Shown here: in pieces, positions 1-11,778 of the stretch
Layout: each line of letters starts with the position of its first letter
How positions within the stretch are numbered: position 1 is the first letter of the stretch
Assembly: GCA_032358255.1 (NCBI GenBank)
Contig: JAULBX010003110.1
Span: forward strand, 62,001-126,000
Origin: Heterotrichella gracilis
Taxonomy: Eukaryota > Sar > Xanthophyceae > Tribonematales > Xanthonemataceae
Length of the DNA: 64,000 bases
Direction of reading: 5' to 3'
Made by a program: the position numbers and the translations under genes
The notes under the pieces: generated by a model
The model's input: the letters and a program-made list of their open reading frames with translations, nothing else
What the model was told of the DNA's origin: nothing
The model's database searches: none

Positions 1-2177
1 CAGAGTCCCGACTGGCCGCCAAGGGTGATATGCTCGACAAGCTGCACGCAGCGCTCAAGAACCTGCACGAGCAGTACCTGGCAAACATGCAGGTGTGTGG
101 AACCCTAGGGTTTAGGGGTTTTGTCAGGATGTAGGGAGTGCACGGGCAGTACCTGGCAAACATGCAGGTGGGTGGGCGGACGGCCACTAGAAATAGGGTT
201 TCCCTTCAGGACCTAGGATAACTTACGGTCAGTATGTGGCATACAAAAGGTGGTCAGCCATGCGCCCACATGCTGGTTTGGACCTGCCATGGGACCTTTG
301 GAATTGTTATCACTGTTCATGCATAACCCTATCCGGCCAGCCTCGTTAGGTCAGGCCTAGCCTATCCTGACTCCAGGATAGTCAAGTCCACATCCCTGCT
401 GCTGCTCTGGCTAGGAGTGCATGCATCTACAGCTGCATGTCACTGACACCCAGCGTGCCTTTGCCACAGGACGCGGGCGAGGCGCTTGCCGCCACCACCG
501 CCGCCAGCGCGCTGTGCGACCGCCGCGCTGCTGAGCTGGCAGGGCTGAGGGGCCAGGTGGCGGAGGCTGCTGCAGCTGCTGCCCAGCTCCAGGCTGTGAG
601 CGGTGCCATGGCAGGGGAGTTGCAAGGGGAGCGGGGGGCAAGGGAGGTGAGGGGATGGAGGGTGAAGGGTGGGGGTGTCTGTGGCGAACTTGATTGCGCT
701 TGATTGCCATTCAGACTATTTTTAAAGGCGTTGTTATTCAGGTAACATTTTAAATTACAATGCCATGCTGGACCCCCAAGTGGTGTGCTCAATTGCCAGG
801 CTTCCAGGCGCGTGGCTGGTTCTGCCAGGTGCTGACCACTCCCATCTGCCTGTAGGCGCTGGAGATCCGTGTTGCCGAGCTCCAAGCAGTGCTGTACGGC
901 CTGCAGCAGCAGCTGCCACCTGGCGCAGATGCCATGTCAGCAGCAATCGAGGACATCCTGTCAAAGAGGCTGGTAAGAGCCTGCACGCCAATTCACATCG
1001 CATGCATGGGGGCGTCACCGCCCCACAATGTGCAAGCGAACCCAGACTACTGCCATGTAGTACTTTGCCATAAGCTCCATACATTGTGCACGCATTGAGA
1101 CCCGCCACACAACCGCCGCATGGTGCAAATCATCCCTCTGCAAATAGCACCTTGTATGCGTGTCCGGTCCACCGCCCCCCCCGCTGGTCGTTCATGCACC
1201 ACCCTCGCACCCCCGCACAGGACCTCCCCAGCAAGCCCATGCCCCCCACGCCCCCTCCCCGCCAAAGCGACCATGGCCACGCTGCTGCGCAGCGTGACTC
1301 TGCCCTGGCTGCTGTGCGCGGGATGGTAGAGGAGGTGTATGCGCTGCGGGGCAGGGTGGAGGCGCACCTGCATGGCGGTGCAGGAGTGCCTGAAGGGCCA
1401 CAGGTGGGTTGTGCAGGAGAGAAATTGATTGATGATTGAATGCCGGCTACAGGTAGAAATAAATGTAAGGAAAATTAGTAATAATGCATTACAGGAGAAT
1501 AATAATAACATAAATTATGTTCAGTGCGTTTCAAACACCAAACCCTTTAATTACTTGAAAGCAAATGATATGCAAAAGAAAGTCTAGTTTTTAATTTGCC
1601 TCGATTAAAAATGGGCTTGGGAATCCCAAGTTGGGATATTGGTTGAAATGCGACAATCAGAATTGCAATGAAGGCGTGAACACCTGTACCAATGGACATT
1701 GTCACTGCTGACCTCTCACCTCTGTTTTTTGTACAGGGAGGAGCCGCACCCAGTGCGGGTGGCAGCGGCGCCTTTGACCCCAGTGCCTGGGCAAGCGTGG
1801 ACCTGGCAGGGTACCGCTACGCACCGGTGGGTTACCCTTAAACTTTAGGACCGAAACCCTGGACCTCAAACACAGCCAAAATGCCACTGGGTTGGCTGCA
1901 TAAACGCGTCATCCATATCTTACAATAAATGCACAAACAACTGCACGCCGCCATGCCAACCGAATGTCCTGTCGCATGCATGGCATTCACACTCCGCTTC
2001 TTTTGATTACATGGAACGTACAGAATTCCCATGTGTACAACATACACCCATTCGAAAGAATTAGAGTACAAAGCATTCAGCATGCAAATCCCTTCTCCCG
2101 TGTAGGCTGAGGAGGCCAGTGGCAGCGGGCCTCCGGGTGGGTGGATGATCTACAACAACGTGGCGGTCAGTGGATAG
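1..2177 (+). CDS. 3' part of an Ala-rich coiled-coil protein gene (5' end outside the window)
   Basis: I read six exons at 3-92, 470-646, 856-972, 1221-1403, 1737-1826 and 2106-2177. All joins are phase 0, with AG acceptors and GT donors, and the frame stays open across them. The visible product is about 177 residues. The first exon is charged (AAKGDMLDKLHAALKNLHEQ) and the next two are Ala/Leu/Glu/Gln-rich heptad-like stretches, so a coiled coil is likely. Exon 4 starts with a Pro-rich linker (PMPPTPPPR). The tail is Gly/Ser-rich with aromatic residues (WMIYNNVA). After 2165 the frame reads three more codons to a TAG at 2175-2177. A donor-like GTCAGT at 2166 leaves open a further exon, but the following 1.5 kb shows none. 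I do not recognise the family. No catalytic motif, signal peptide or membrane segment is visible. Confidence 0.55.
139..172 (+). repeat. intronic copy of the preceding exon end and its donor site
   Basis: The segment repeats the last codons of the exon ending at 92 (CAGTACCTGGCAAACATGCAG) with only a few changes, again followed by a GTGGGT-type donor. It lies about 45 bases inside the intron. It matches the exon-junction duplications seen elsewhere in this window. Confidence 0.85.
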
Positions 2178-3685
2178 AGGATGCAGGCGGGCAGTGAATG
2201 GCTGTGGGGCACGAAAATTATTGAAGATTGAGCGCAGCTTGGTCGATGCTGGATGACCATACAGTGCTTGATTCAATTCAAGTCCATTCGAATCCATGAC
2301 ATCCACGACATTGTCGAAGAAAATTCTATTGGGTGATAGCACCTTCGTAGTGACTGTACTTGCGCAAAGGAAGTGTGTCCGTTTTACATTTGCTATATAT
2401 GTTTTGTGCCAGGCTTGATCGATGGGAGCAGGTTCATCTGTGAATGACAGCAAAATAAGTTGTACAGGCATCCTTGTGTAGTTGACGTTGGCTAGCGCTT
2501 GTGTAAGCAGAGTTGCATGTGATTCAATCGAATGGCGTTCCTGGAAAGTTTTGCTCATCTCAAAATCTCTAATGTACCGTTAGTTGGAGTGGTTGATGTC
2601 AGCAGCTAGCAACTGTTCATCATTCTCCATCCCAAGACTGTAATATCCATCCTTACAAGTAGTTTTCAGTCTTCCTTTCTCCCAGTACGATATTGCAACA
2701 CCCGCTGGTAGCCTCATGGCCACCCAGTACCATGATGCAGCATATATAAGACCAGCGCAGTTTGGCACCACAGCCTACACCCACCGTGGCATATGCTTAT
2801 TATGCTGCTTGCAACATGCACAGCAGGAAAAAGCGGCATGCCGTGCCACGGCCGGGCCTCTTTCAGAGGAAGTTGTCACAATGGAGTCCATTGTGACAAC
2901 TTCCTCTTGAAGAGGCCCGGCAGTGCCATTGCCTAATCAGTTAGTTATAGCCAACAAAATGTAACATGCATGAAGATTATGTTAATGAAATTTTTTATTT
3001 CTATATATTATTCATTCATTTGTTCTGTTATTCACTAGATGTCATATCATTCGTTTCTTCATTCGTGGTAGTATATAGCTAGCTAGCGCGGCCTAGTGTG
3101 TCATGCATTGTGCTTGGTGAGCTTTAGCAGCATTGCCAAGGTATGAGCCCTGCGCAATGCTGCCAGCCAAGGAGACAGCACAATGCATGGCTTCACCCGC
3201 CGCGGCTGGGGGAAAAGACGCCTGCTGGGAAAATGCAAGCAAAATGACTTGAGCGCATGAGCAAATAAAGCCTGTGCGGGGTGTGCCGGCAGCGCTGCCG
3301 GCACACCAATAAAATAGTGTCTAGTTGACCAGGTCCTATTGCCTAACAACTTCAAAAATGAAATTTTCATTGTGTTCATTCAAACTGTTCACCGTTCAAA
3401 TTCAAGAGCTAAATTCAATCACTGCGCCTTCAATCCAGCGCCCGGGTGCAATCTCATGCTGCCGCAGTCTGTGAGCAACTCCTCCACAAGACCGCGATTG
3501 CAAGGTGCCCGTCCATTATGGACATCTGCGCCGGTCCCGGTCCATCCTGCACTGCAAATCTGGCCTCCTACCCAGCTGTCGGCTGCCCCAGTCATATACC
3601 CAAGCTCCTCCTGACCTTGTCCCACCCCTTCAATCGACTACTTTGACGGGAATTGAATCCCTGTCCACTGTCTGCTGGCCAGTCA
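2178..3685. other. intergenic spacer between convergent genes
   Basis: About 1.5 kb between the 3' end of the coiled-coil gene (+) and the 3' end of kinase K1 (-). I see no convincing exon. It contains one long hairpin (2852-2920). The part around 2990-3080 is AT-rich with TTCATTC-like runs. Confidence 0.5.
2852..2920. repeat. near-perfect inverted repeat (69-bp hairpin)
   Basis: Two arms of about 33 bases pair almost perfectly around GGA/TCC at the centre. The left arm begins CCGGGCCTCTTTCAGAGG and the right arm ends CTCTTGAAGAGGCCCGG. Mismatches fall in the TCA/CAA step. No target-site duplication is obvious. It could be a small MITE-like element or the source of a small-RNA precursor. Confidence 0.85.
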
Positions 3686-6600
3686 TCACAGTGGCACCTG
3701 CACCACCTTGGCCATCCCCTTCACCCGCTCCAGCGCCATACCCACCGTCAGGCGGCTGGAGGGGTCCACACACGTGCACTCCGCCACCAACCAACTCCAC
3801 CAGGCCAGGAAAGGCTGCCACTGGATGTGGCCATGCCCGCACACCGCTGGGGACACTGCCGCATCAGCAGCGTCTGCCATCCACGCCAGTGTCTTGCCCA
3901 TTGCGTGCATGTCTGAGGCTTTGGCGTTGGTGCAGCGGCCGGCCTTGAGCTCGGGGCTGCAGCAGGCGTGAGAGAACCTGCAGCCATGGAGCCCGCAAGT
4001 GTGTTCAGTGAATAGTAGCAAGAAGTAAAGAAAATAGACAATAGACTTGACAGGTGACAAGCACTGCAGTTCAGGCGAGCTGCTGCCAACATGCAAGGGG
4101 TTGAATAATGGAGGTATGCATTTGGAGGTGTATGGACATGGTGGTGTGTTTGAAGGTATTGGGCTGTTGATGTACCGGGTATATACTGCAGGTAATATTG
4201 CAGGAAAGGCACCAGGCGTCTTCACTTTGCACGAATTCAAGTCAACTAAGTAAATAAAAATCAACAATAATTATGTGAATATTAAAAGACCATGCAGCCC
4301 TCTATGAGGCGCATTGGGAGAGAGGGGGTGACCGAAGAGCAGGGCATTACCCTCCTGGCCAGTACTCAGTACATCATGTAGCACATGACATATCCTGCCC
4401 TGCCAGGTAGCAAACAATTTGCAAAGACTTACTGGAGTACGTTGATCATGCCCGAGTGGGGGTGCGCCACTGCCGCTCCACCAAAATCCCCCACGTGCAC
4501 CTGCCACCGCGTACCCCATGCCTCCACCTTGGTGACCATGAAGTTAGCGGGCTTCAAGTCGCTGTGCGCCATGCCACACGCAAACAGCTCCGCCAGCCCT
4601 GACAGCATGTCATGGGCGCAGCGCAGCAGCATGGCTTGCACCAGCTCCCAGCACGCCGCCTGCGCCATTTCTGTGCTGAGGTCAGAGGCGGCCTGCGCCA
4701 CAAACTTGCTGCATCCATGAAAAATCAGTTAGGCTGCTGCATGGTCAATGAAGTGCGTGCATGCACTGTCATGTGACTACGAATGACCTGCAAGATGTGC
4801 GCACTTATGGTACCAGACAGCAGTCAGTCATGATAGCATCAGCCACATGCCACCGCACATGGTACCATAAGCTAATTGCACTCGTCTCAGTATGCACACG
4901 GATCATCAATATGAAATTGGCAGTGGCTATCTATCCACACAATCAGCCGCAGACCCAGCAGCACGCACCTCCAGACCGCATCCAGCGAGCCCTCATGCTG
5001 GTCCATGAGGGTTCCCGCCACAGCCCCCCCCCTCAGCATCAGCCCCCTGCACCCAACTAGATAGCGGCAGCCGCTCAGCAGGCAGCTCACCATCGCCTCC
5101 CGGATGACGTCATACCCTGCCTCCTTGAACACCTTCACCGCAACGCTCCCCCTGCCAGCGAGGCGCACCAGCGCCACCTCACCGAAAGCCCCCCTCCCCA
5201 GGCGCTGCAGCTTGGTGGCGTCAGGGAGGTCCTCCGAGTGCAGGAGTGTGAAGCCTGGACCCATTGCGCGTGCCCTGCGCCCCAGCACGCGCTGCATGAC
5301 GCACACCTGCACCTGCCTCTCCACGCGCTTCCTGGGATGGTGGCGCACCGCCAGGGTGGACTGCTCCTCTTCGCTGATGCTCACCACGTCCCCGCCGTGT
5401 ACCCTGAAGTCCAACCCAGGCGCTGGGTTGGCGGCGGCGTTTGCAGCCAACACGGCGCGCTCTTCCATGCCGTGGGTTGGGAGGGGCTCATCCAGCAGCG
5501 GCTCTAGGGTTGCAGGTGGGTTGGCTGGGTGATGCTGCAGGCTCTCAAGCTCCTCGGAGATTGTGATGGACTGCTGGACCTCTGTGTGGTCAAAAGTAAA
5601 ATGGAACATGTTAGCAAAATAAAATTAGTAAAATTGAAAACAATTATGAGGTCTACCCTTGAGGCGCGTGATCTTGAGAACCCGGATATGCGCAATCAGG
5701 AAGCACTCGAACTGGCACAAAGGGAAAAGTGGTGCCTTTGGCAAGATGCAGCAGCCATCACTTTAATACGAGCTTCCACGCCACTGTAACGCCAACGAAC
5801 CCTTAGTAGCACACATTCTAAAGACTATCTGGACAGCTGCAGTATTCTCTCAAACATTACAGACATTTAAAAGTGCTCACCTTCCACAGCCTCCTCTTGA
5901 TGGCCCATGGGCTGCGCCGGTACATTCAGTAGTGACTCCGCTGGGACATCAGCTGGTGCCTTTACGCCCACTACTTCTTGCACCTCCTGCACTGCCACCT
6001 CATCAACGACTGTCACTGTGGCGCTCTTGCGGCACCAAAAGAGGGCATACGCCACACCTGCAATGCATGAGGAGAGGGTGTCAGCAGGATGAGATGTATA
6101 CATCAAGTTTGCACAGGCATGGAGGAACAATGGCTGTGCACTGCATGCGCTGTGCGTTGGCGCCACAATGTGCTGCGCAAAAGCTCAGCCTTTCTAGTAG
6201 AAAGTGCGCATTTATGTACTCAACAAAAGAAATGGATTTCGAAGCAAGAAGCTGTCTAGGGATTTTAGGGGTAGGTTACCTAAAATGATTCTGTTGCTGG
6301 AGAATATCACACACAGTGACCATGTACAAGCAGGTACAAGCCCTACACTGCAGGGTGTTTCCGTCTAATCATGGAAACAAGGAAATATTCCATTGTAGGC
6401 ACCCACCTTTTGCAGCACCCCCAATCTCCTTCAGGCCCGATGCCAGCCACCCCACTGCTCCCTGGACAGCCACCAGAGCTGCACGCACACACAGATATTC
6501 AATATGGCTCTTCCAGAAACATATCAGTGGCAATAGGGCAATCACATTGTGTCGCACACCTGTCGCTACAAAGCCCCAGGCCTTGGTGATTTTGACAGAT

Positions 6601-7262
6601 ATGTTATCAACATGCATGAAGGCAATGTATATAATACCATAGTATTTCCTCTCCATTTCCAGCTTTATTTCATGTTTTTCGCGCGGACAACAGTGCGGAA
6701 AACCTACTTTTTAAAAGATTCCATATGTTTCACTGCTCACCGCCTACAACGTGTCCAGCTTGGATCGCCTGCTGACCCACAGTCAACTCCTCTGATTGTG
6801 GCACCTCTTCTGATAGTTGTGGACCCACTGCCTCACCATCAGCACTCACTGCACACACAACACCAAGTCATGACGTGTAATCGTTGCCAAATCTTCAGAA
6901 GCTGGAAGAGGCAAAAAGAGACAGTACCGAGTGATGGGAACAGCACCGCCTTTTATTGGGAAATGCAACTTTGAGTTGTACTGCACCAACTGCAGTGGGG
7001 CACATGGGTACACCCCTTGCAATTGCTCACCTGATTCCCCATCGAAGTTGGTGCTGAAGCTCACAGGTAGGCTTGAGGTCAGCTCAACCTCCTCGTCGCA
7101 AGAAGAGCGCCTCCCTTCCCTATGGAACTGGGCCGATATCCTGGTAGTCCGGGCAAGGCTGGGGCAATCCTCCTCAACTTCATCAGGAGTGAAGGCTGCG
7201 GTGGGTGGTGGAACCCATCGGCAAATGCCTCGCTTGTGCTGCTGGAGACGGGGTTCTCGGCT
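3686..7262 (-). CDS. protein kinase-like gene K1 (N-terminus incomplete)
   Basis: Minus-strand exons, 5' to 3': 7262-7031 (upstream limit uncertain), 6848-6741, 6057-5881, 5581-4969, 4708-4433 and 3977-3686. The first three introns are phase 1 and the last two phase 2, with an open frame of about 565 residues. The N-terminal exon carries REGRRSSCDEE, a basic-Ser cluster resembling a phosphorylation site. The kinase domain has a Gly loop (LGRGAFGEV), a VAIK-type lysine (VAVKVFK), a catalytic loop HSDLKPANF (HSD in place of HRD) and an intact DFG (VGDFGGAA). A weak SPE sits where APE is expected, and the end is helical (DPSSRLTVGMALERV). Known kinases use these motifs for ATP and Mg binding and phosphotransfer, so activity is plausible; the substrate is unknown. 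It is a paralog of K2 (44332-49008) with the same phases and aligned splice points. No ATG is present in the first exon before a stop at 7263-7265, so an earlier exon is likely missing. Confidence 0.8.
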
Positions 7263-8948
7263 TCAATATTGTCTTGGGTTTTGCGGTGATATCTCTGGGA
7301 GACCGCCACCAGTTTGGCAGTGACTGCAAACCAGGGCACAAACTGTCAGGACATATGCATCCAAACCCAGGTTGGGCAATCCAAGAATGCAGCAAGATGG
7401 TTTCGGGTGAAGACTGGTTCAACAGCCGTGAATCAGCTCTGTTGTTGGGTATTGTACTCTTTTAGCTTGTGTGGCTGGTCGCTGCAGACGATCCTCAGCA
7501 GCGTTCTCTTGAAAGTGGTAAGCAGTGCATGCACACATTCTGGGCGGGTTCGTGTAACACGATAGGGAAGGGTGCAAACCAACGTATGAAACAAGATATA
7601 AGGGCTGTAGGGATGTTTCTCGAGGAGGGTGCGCTGCGGCGCTGGGTGCAGTAGTACAGGATGCAGGTGGAAATGACGCGCTCCAAACCAGTGGATCTCA
7701 AATGGCGCGGCGCCAGGCAACGCGGTGCCAGGCAACGCTGCAAACCATAAAAATACGTCGCATCAAGTAACTGGGGAGCTGTGTGCTGTGTGGTGCGCTT
7801 GTTTAAAAGGGTGTCCCACTGCTTGCGAACTGCGTTTAGAAGGGTGCTCCACCACGACATTCCTAGTACCCAACCTATGCAATATCCAGCAAAGGGTACC
7901 CTTGAACTTACACAGAAGTGTCTGGAGAAGCGCCAGCACTGCTTCTGGTGGGGTTTGTCATTCAGCCATCTTGTGATCTCACGATAGTCGATGGCTCACG
8001 CGCGAATGCCCAACAGGCGCTTTAGTAGAGGGGATTTGGTAGAGGGGAGCGCCACACGTTTTCAAGGGCACGATACGCCCGGCTGTGAACTCTCAAGCAA
8101 ACAACAACCACTGGAAACGTAAGCTGTTAGGATAGCAGTTTGGTTGAGCGGTGCGCCTTATTTTGCTCTGCCAACCCAATTCCTCGCGCTCTGGTTTCAG
8201 AGGTCGGCGATGGGGAGGATAGCATGGTCAAGAAACAAGAGGCTGCTTAGGGGGTGTGCATCAGACTATGCAGGAGTGGTAAATGCAGGGGTGATTCAGG
8301 GTCCCGTTTATCCTCAACCTTGTATGTATACTGTTTTGTGCCACAAGTTAGGTAGGCCATAGGCGTTCTTGCAAAAACGCAACATGACATTGAAGTATGC
8401 ATTACATATGTACATGCCCTCAACCAACTTGACGGGTAAGATCCATCGTACTGCAGATATCCAAAAATTTCTTTTACACAGCAGGCAGTAGCATAACGCG
8501 TAATGTGTGCACATCAAATTTATGTTTAAATTATCGATGGCATATCATACACCATACTATGTATACCATAGTTTACATGCCGACTATGCATAGAGGCGCA
8601 AACCACATTCATTGGCAATGGTGATGATTGCTGCACTTGCTGCAATTGCAGACAGGCGCCTTTGCGCAAACCATCTCTCCCATTATTCCCTTACTGGATT
8701 ATTTCTTTCTATACATTTACAAGGCACTGCCCATTTCCATCACAGTTCACAATCAGCATAGTGTACATTATCACACATCATTCAACTACCCCTATTCAAT
8801 GCATCTGGTAGAGATAAAAATTTCAAATATTCATGTACATAGATGTAGTAGTTTGTCATTATCCATGAACTAGCAACTGGTTATAGCAGGTATAAAACAA
8901 CGAAGATACATCTCTCCACTCTATGCCAATCATCTCATCTCAGTCCAC
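7263..8948. other. spacer upstream of K1; no recognised gene
   Basis: About 1.7 kb between the visible start of K1 and the 3' end of the small minus-strand gene. It probably holds the K1 promoter and a first exon I could not place. The 8520-8880 part is AT-rich with no long open frame. I see no RNA gene or transposon ends. Confidence 0.4.
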
Positions 8949-10427
8949 TCAATAGGTTCCCTTCTGTGGTCCGGTCTTGCCACCATACTTCTCTTCCTTG
9001 GGAGCACCACCGCCAGCCTTGCCAGCCTCCTCCTACACGCGACATACAAGAAGGTTACTGTCAACGTAGCACTGTTCCAGGGATATAACCACAGGTACAT
9101 AGTAGACCATGGCGCAACTCGGTGAGCGTGGTGTACCCTACAGGTTCTGACGACATGTACATCCATGCTTTCTACCATTTACCAGCAGCAATTTCCATTC
9201 ATAATCCCAGGCACTGAAAGTTTCGGCAAACGAGCTATTGAGCTTGCAACATACATCTCAGGCAGGTACAAAACCAGCATGCTTGATACGTTGGGGCAGC
9301 TGTCCATCAGCACCAACAGATTCAGGCACCTGACAAAACACTAGTCTACCACCCAAACAGCAACCTCTATCCCACTTTATACATCCAGTGCCAACTCCAC
9401 CTTATCCTCCCATACACAATTAATCAGCAGCAGTCTACTCGTATTCATACTCACATCAACAGCCCTGCCCCTGTCACCCTTCTTCTCAGGGTACTCAGTG
9501 GGTCCGGGTCCTGCAGCACCTGCCAGCTGCACCTTCTCGCCAATCAGCGCCTTGTCAGCCTCAGGGGCTCCACTGCAAAGGGGGGGGGGAAATGGGTGAG
9601 GATTGTTTATGTGCTGGAAAGTGGGTCTCCAGCCTGTATGCGGTATCAAGCTGCAGGCATGCACTTCTCATCTGCATATGATGTGGCAAGACATGCAAGC
9701 AACGACAACTGCTGTGCATTGACCACGGTTGTCTAGTGCAAGTAATATTACATTTACATATGTGATATGAGTTCATGGCTACCCATCACTACCCCTGTGC
9801 ACCAAGCACCCACACCACCATGCAATGAAGTGCCCTGCATGCCATGCATACACTCAAATCTTCCACTAGAAGCAATGCCACCCCACCGTCCGCCTTACAG
9901 CACTCACCCCTGTTGCTCATTGTGTGCCTGCTTGTCCTCGCTCATGGGCTTGGCTCCTGCGTTTCCTGAGCCATCCTCAGCGCGGCAGGCCATGCGCCGC
10001 CCGCGTGTGGGTGCCATCCGCACTGCTGTGGTCTGGCGCAGACGGGTTCCTGCATGGCGCAAACGCAGATGAGTCCTGGTGCCAACCCCTCTGCCACAGG
10101 GCTGAACTCCATGACAGCCGCCCCACAGAGTTGCTGTGTAACATTGCAGTGTGCGCATGGGTGTGCTAAGCACAAGGAACTTGCTCTAGATACCACAAGC
10201 GCTCCAAAGAAAACCTGTCTCAATTGCAAAGCTGGTTTCACGAGGATTAATCCTCCTAACCATGCACCAGATAATGCGGTGAGCAGGTGAGCCCAAAACA
10301 GTGACCCAGAGCTGGGGTAAACATGTTGGGCAGGGCCTGTTTTGGGTGACCCCCGGGTGCCCACACCCATCTGGAAGGGTATGCATGTGTGGAGTCACTG
10401 ACCGTGCAGGATAAAGAGTATGCTCAT
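8949..10427 (-). CDS. small hydrophilic protein with transit-peptide-like N-terminus
   Basis: Proposed exons on the minus strand: 10427-10403 (weak), 10049-9908, 9572-9455 and 9032-8949. The phases agree (1, 2, 0) and the stop is TGA at 8949-8951, giving about 122 residues. The N-terminus is Arg/Thr/Ala-rich with few acids (TRLRQTTAVRMAPTRGRR), typical of chloroplast or mitochondrial targeting. The mature part is Gly/Lys/Glu-rich, with GPGPTEYPEKKGDRGRAVD and the ending KTGPQKGTY. The GPxPTxY...GR..D spacing is faintly reminiscent of the C-terminus of DUF1674/SDHAF4 succinate-dehydrogenase assembly factors, but extra residues follow it and I do not claim membership. There are no membrane segments or cysteine motifs. 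The last three exons are well supported. The 25-nt first exon with the ATG is a guess based on a GTCAGT donor and matching phase. Confidence 0.55.
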
Positions 10428-11778
10428 AAAGGCTGTTGGCTCTTAACAGCAGACCACAAGCAACTTGCAGGTCTGGGCTAAGGACGTGAGCTTTCAGAGG
10501 GCCTGGCTAGGGTGAAGGTGTCCGAAATTGGTTTCGGGTAAAGATTCCTATGCGCTTATGCCGTGACACTCAGCTCATGCCCACAGAAAGCCAACCTTGG
10601 CACTGACAGTAAAGGCTACCCTTGGCACTCGTCGTTGGGATGTAGTGGGTGTTAGTTCTCACCTGCAAATGCCTTCGAGCTGACACTGCTGCAGCTGGGT
10701 CCTGCCACGAGTAGGGATGCCATCGTGAAAGGGCGCGAATCTCACTTGGGAAGGAGAGGAATGTGTTTCGGTGTGCGTTTCTGTTGATCTGTTTGGCAGA
10801 AAGAACAGAAGTGTAACTGAAATGTGGGTAGCGCGCTTTAAGTAGTGTGCAAGGCAGCAAATGGAGCCTTTTGGGTCCAGGTGCAGTTCAGCTAAACGTC
10901 AGCTTCCCGCGTCCTGATAGGTGGAGCCGCAAGGTAGCGGCAGCACGCTGGGCACTGGATTGTGCTCCGAGATAAGAGTTTCTCGTTGTGATAACTTTGT
11001 TTGGTAGATACCGCAACGTTAGGGATACTTGTGTGGTAGCAGATGATCCTTTTGGCTGTGATTGCAGCAAGCCCAGCACATGAACATGTTGGCGCCATTC
11101 CGATGCTTGCATATGCATGCCAATGCAGGCAGAGCGTGTACGTGCTGTACTGTACACCCCTGCCTGGGCTTGAACTAACCTACCGCTTCAATGCATTTCC
11201 TATCTGTTGACCCTGGGGTGTGCAGCAAGCACAGCACATTTGTACACGATGTCAATGACGCCAATTGGCGCTTTTGTTCTGAATCATATCAGTTATGGGG
11301 TGACAAGGAGAGAGGAGGAACGCGAAATGCGGCGTGTGGGGCCTCGACCATATTATGGTATGACGTTGAAACCCATTTGGTTGTTCAGGCTAACTGTTAC
11401 TGGAGCCGCGGTCAGTTGACGTGTGTGACCCCCCCCCTACACCCTGCGGCAGCCCCCGGGCACCTCGAACCTCACCTCCATGCCACGCTTGAGACTATAC
11501 CACAGCTGGAATATCTCACGAACCCCCTGCTGCAAACCCACAACTGCCTGATTCCGCCCCGCCCAAGGCATTAATGCGCCAAATTGCCTGCCGCCCTGCC
11601 TGACTAGTCCATTTGAGCCAAACGCTAGCTCAAGGTCACTGCAAACCCTAAAAGCCCACCCAAAAAATAACTTGCACCCCCTAGTGCAACGCGCTGCCAG
11701 CCGTCAGCACGAGCTTCCCATTCAAGCCAAACCCTGACCGAGGGACTTGTAACTGATTGGAAACCCTACAACAAAACC
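10428..11778. other. spacer; no supported gene
   Basis: About 1.35 kb between two minus-strand genes. It should contain the promoter of the small gene and the 3' flank of the amidohydrolase. Short open frames here have no matching splice phases, recognisable motifs or repeats. Telomere-type AAACCCTA motifs occur at 11640-11790. Confidence 0.4.

Noticed and set aside
10570-10860. Minus-strand 96-codon frame with transit-peptide look upstream of the small gene
   Set aside because: Its donor is phase 0, but the next exon needs phase 1, so it does not join the small gene. No other partner was found.
11191-11574. Plus-strand 127-codon frame upstream of the amidohydrolase 3' end
   Set aside because: It is not codon-biased like neighbouring exons, has no motif and no splice partners.
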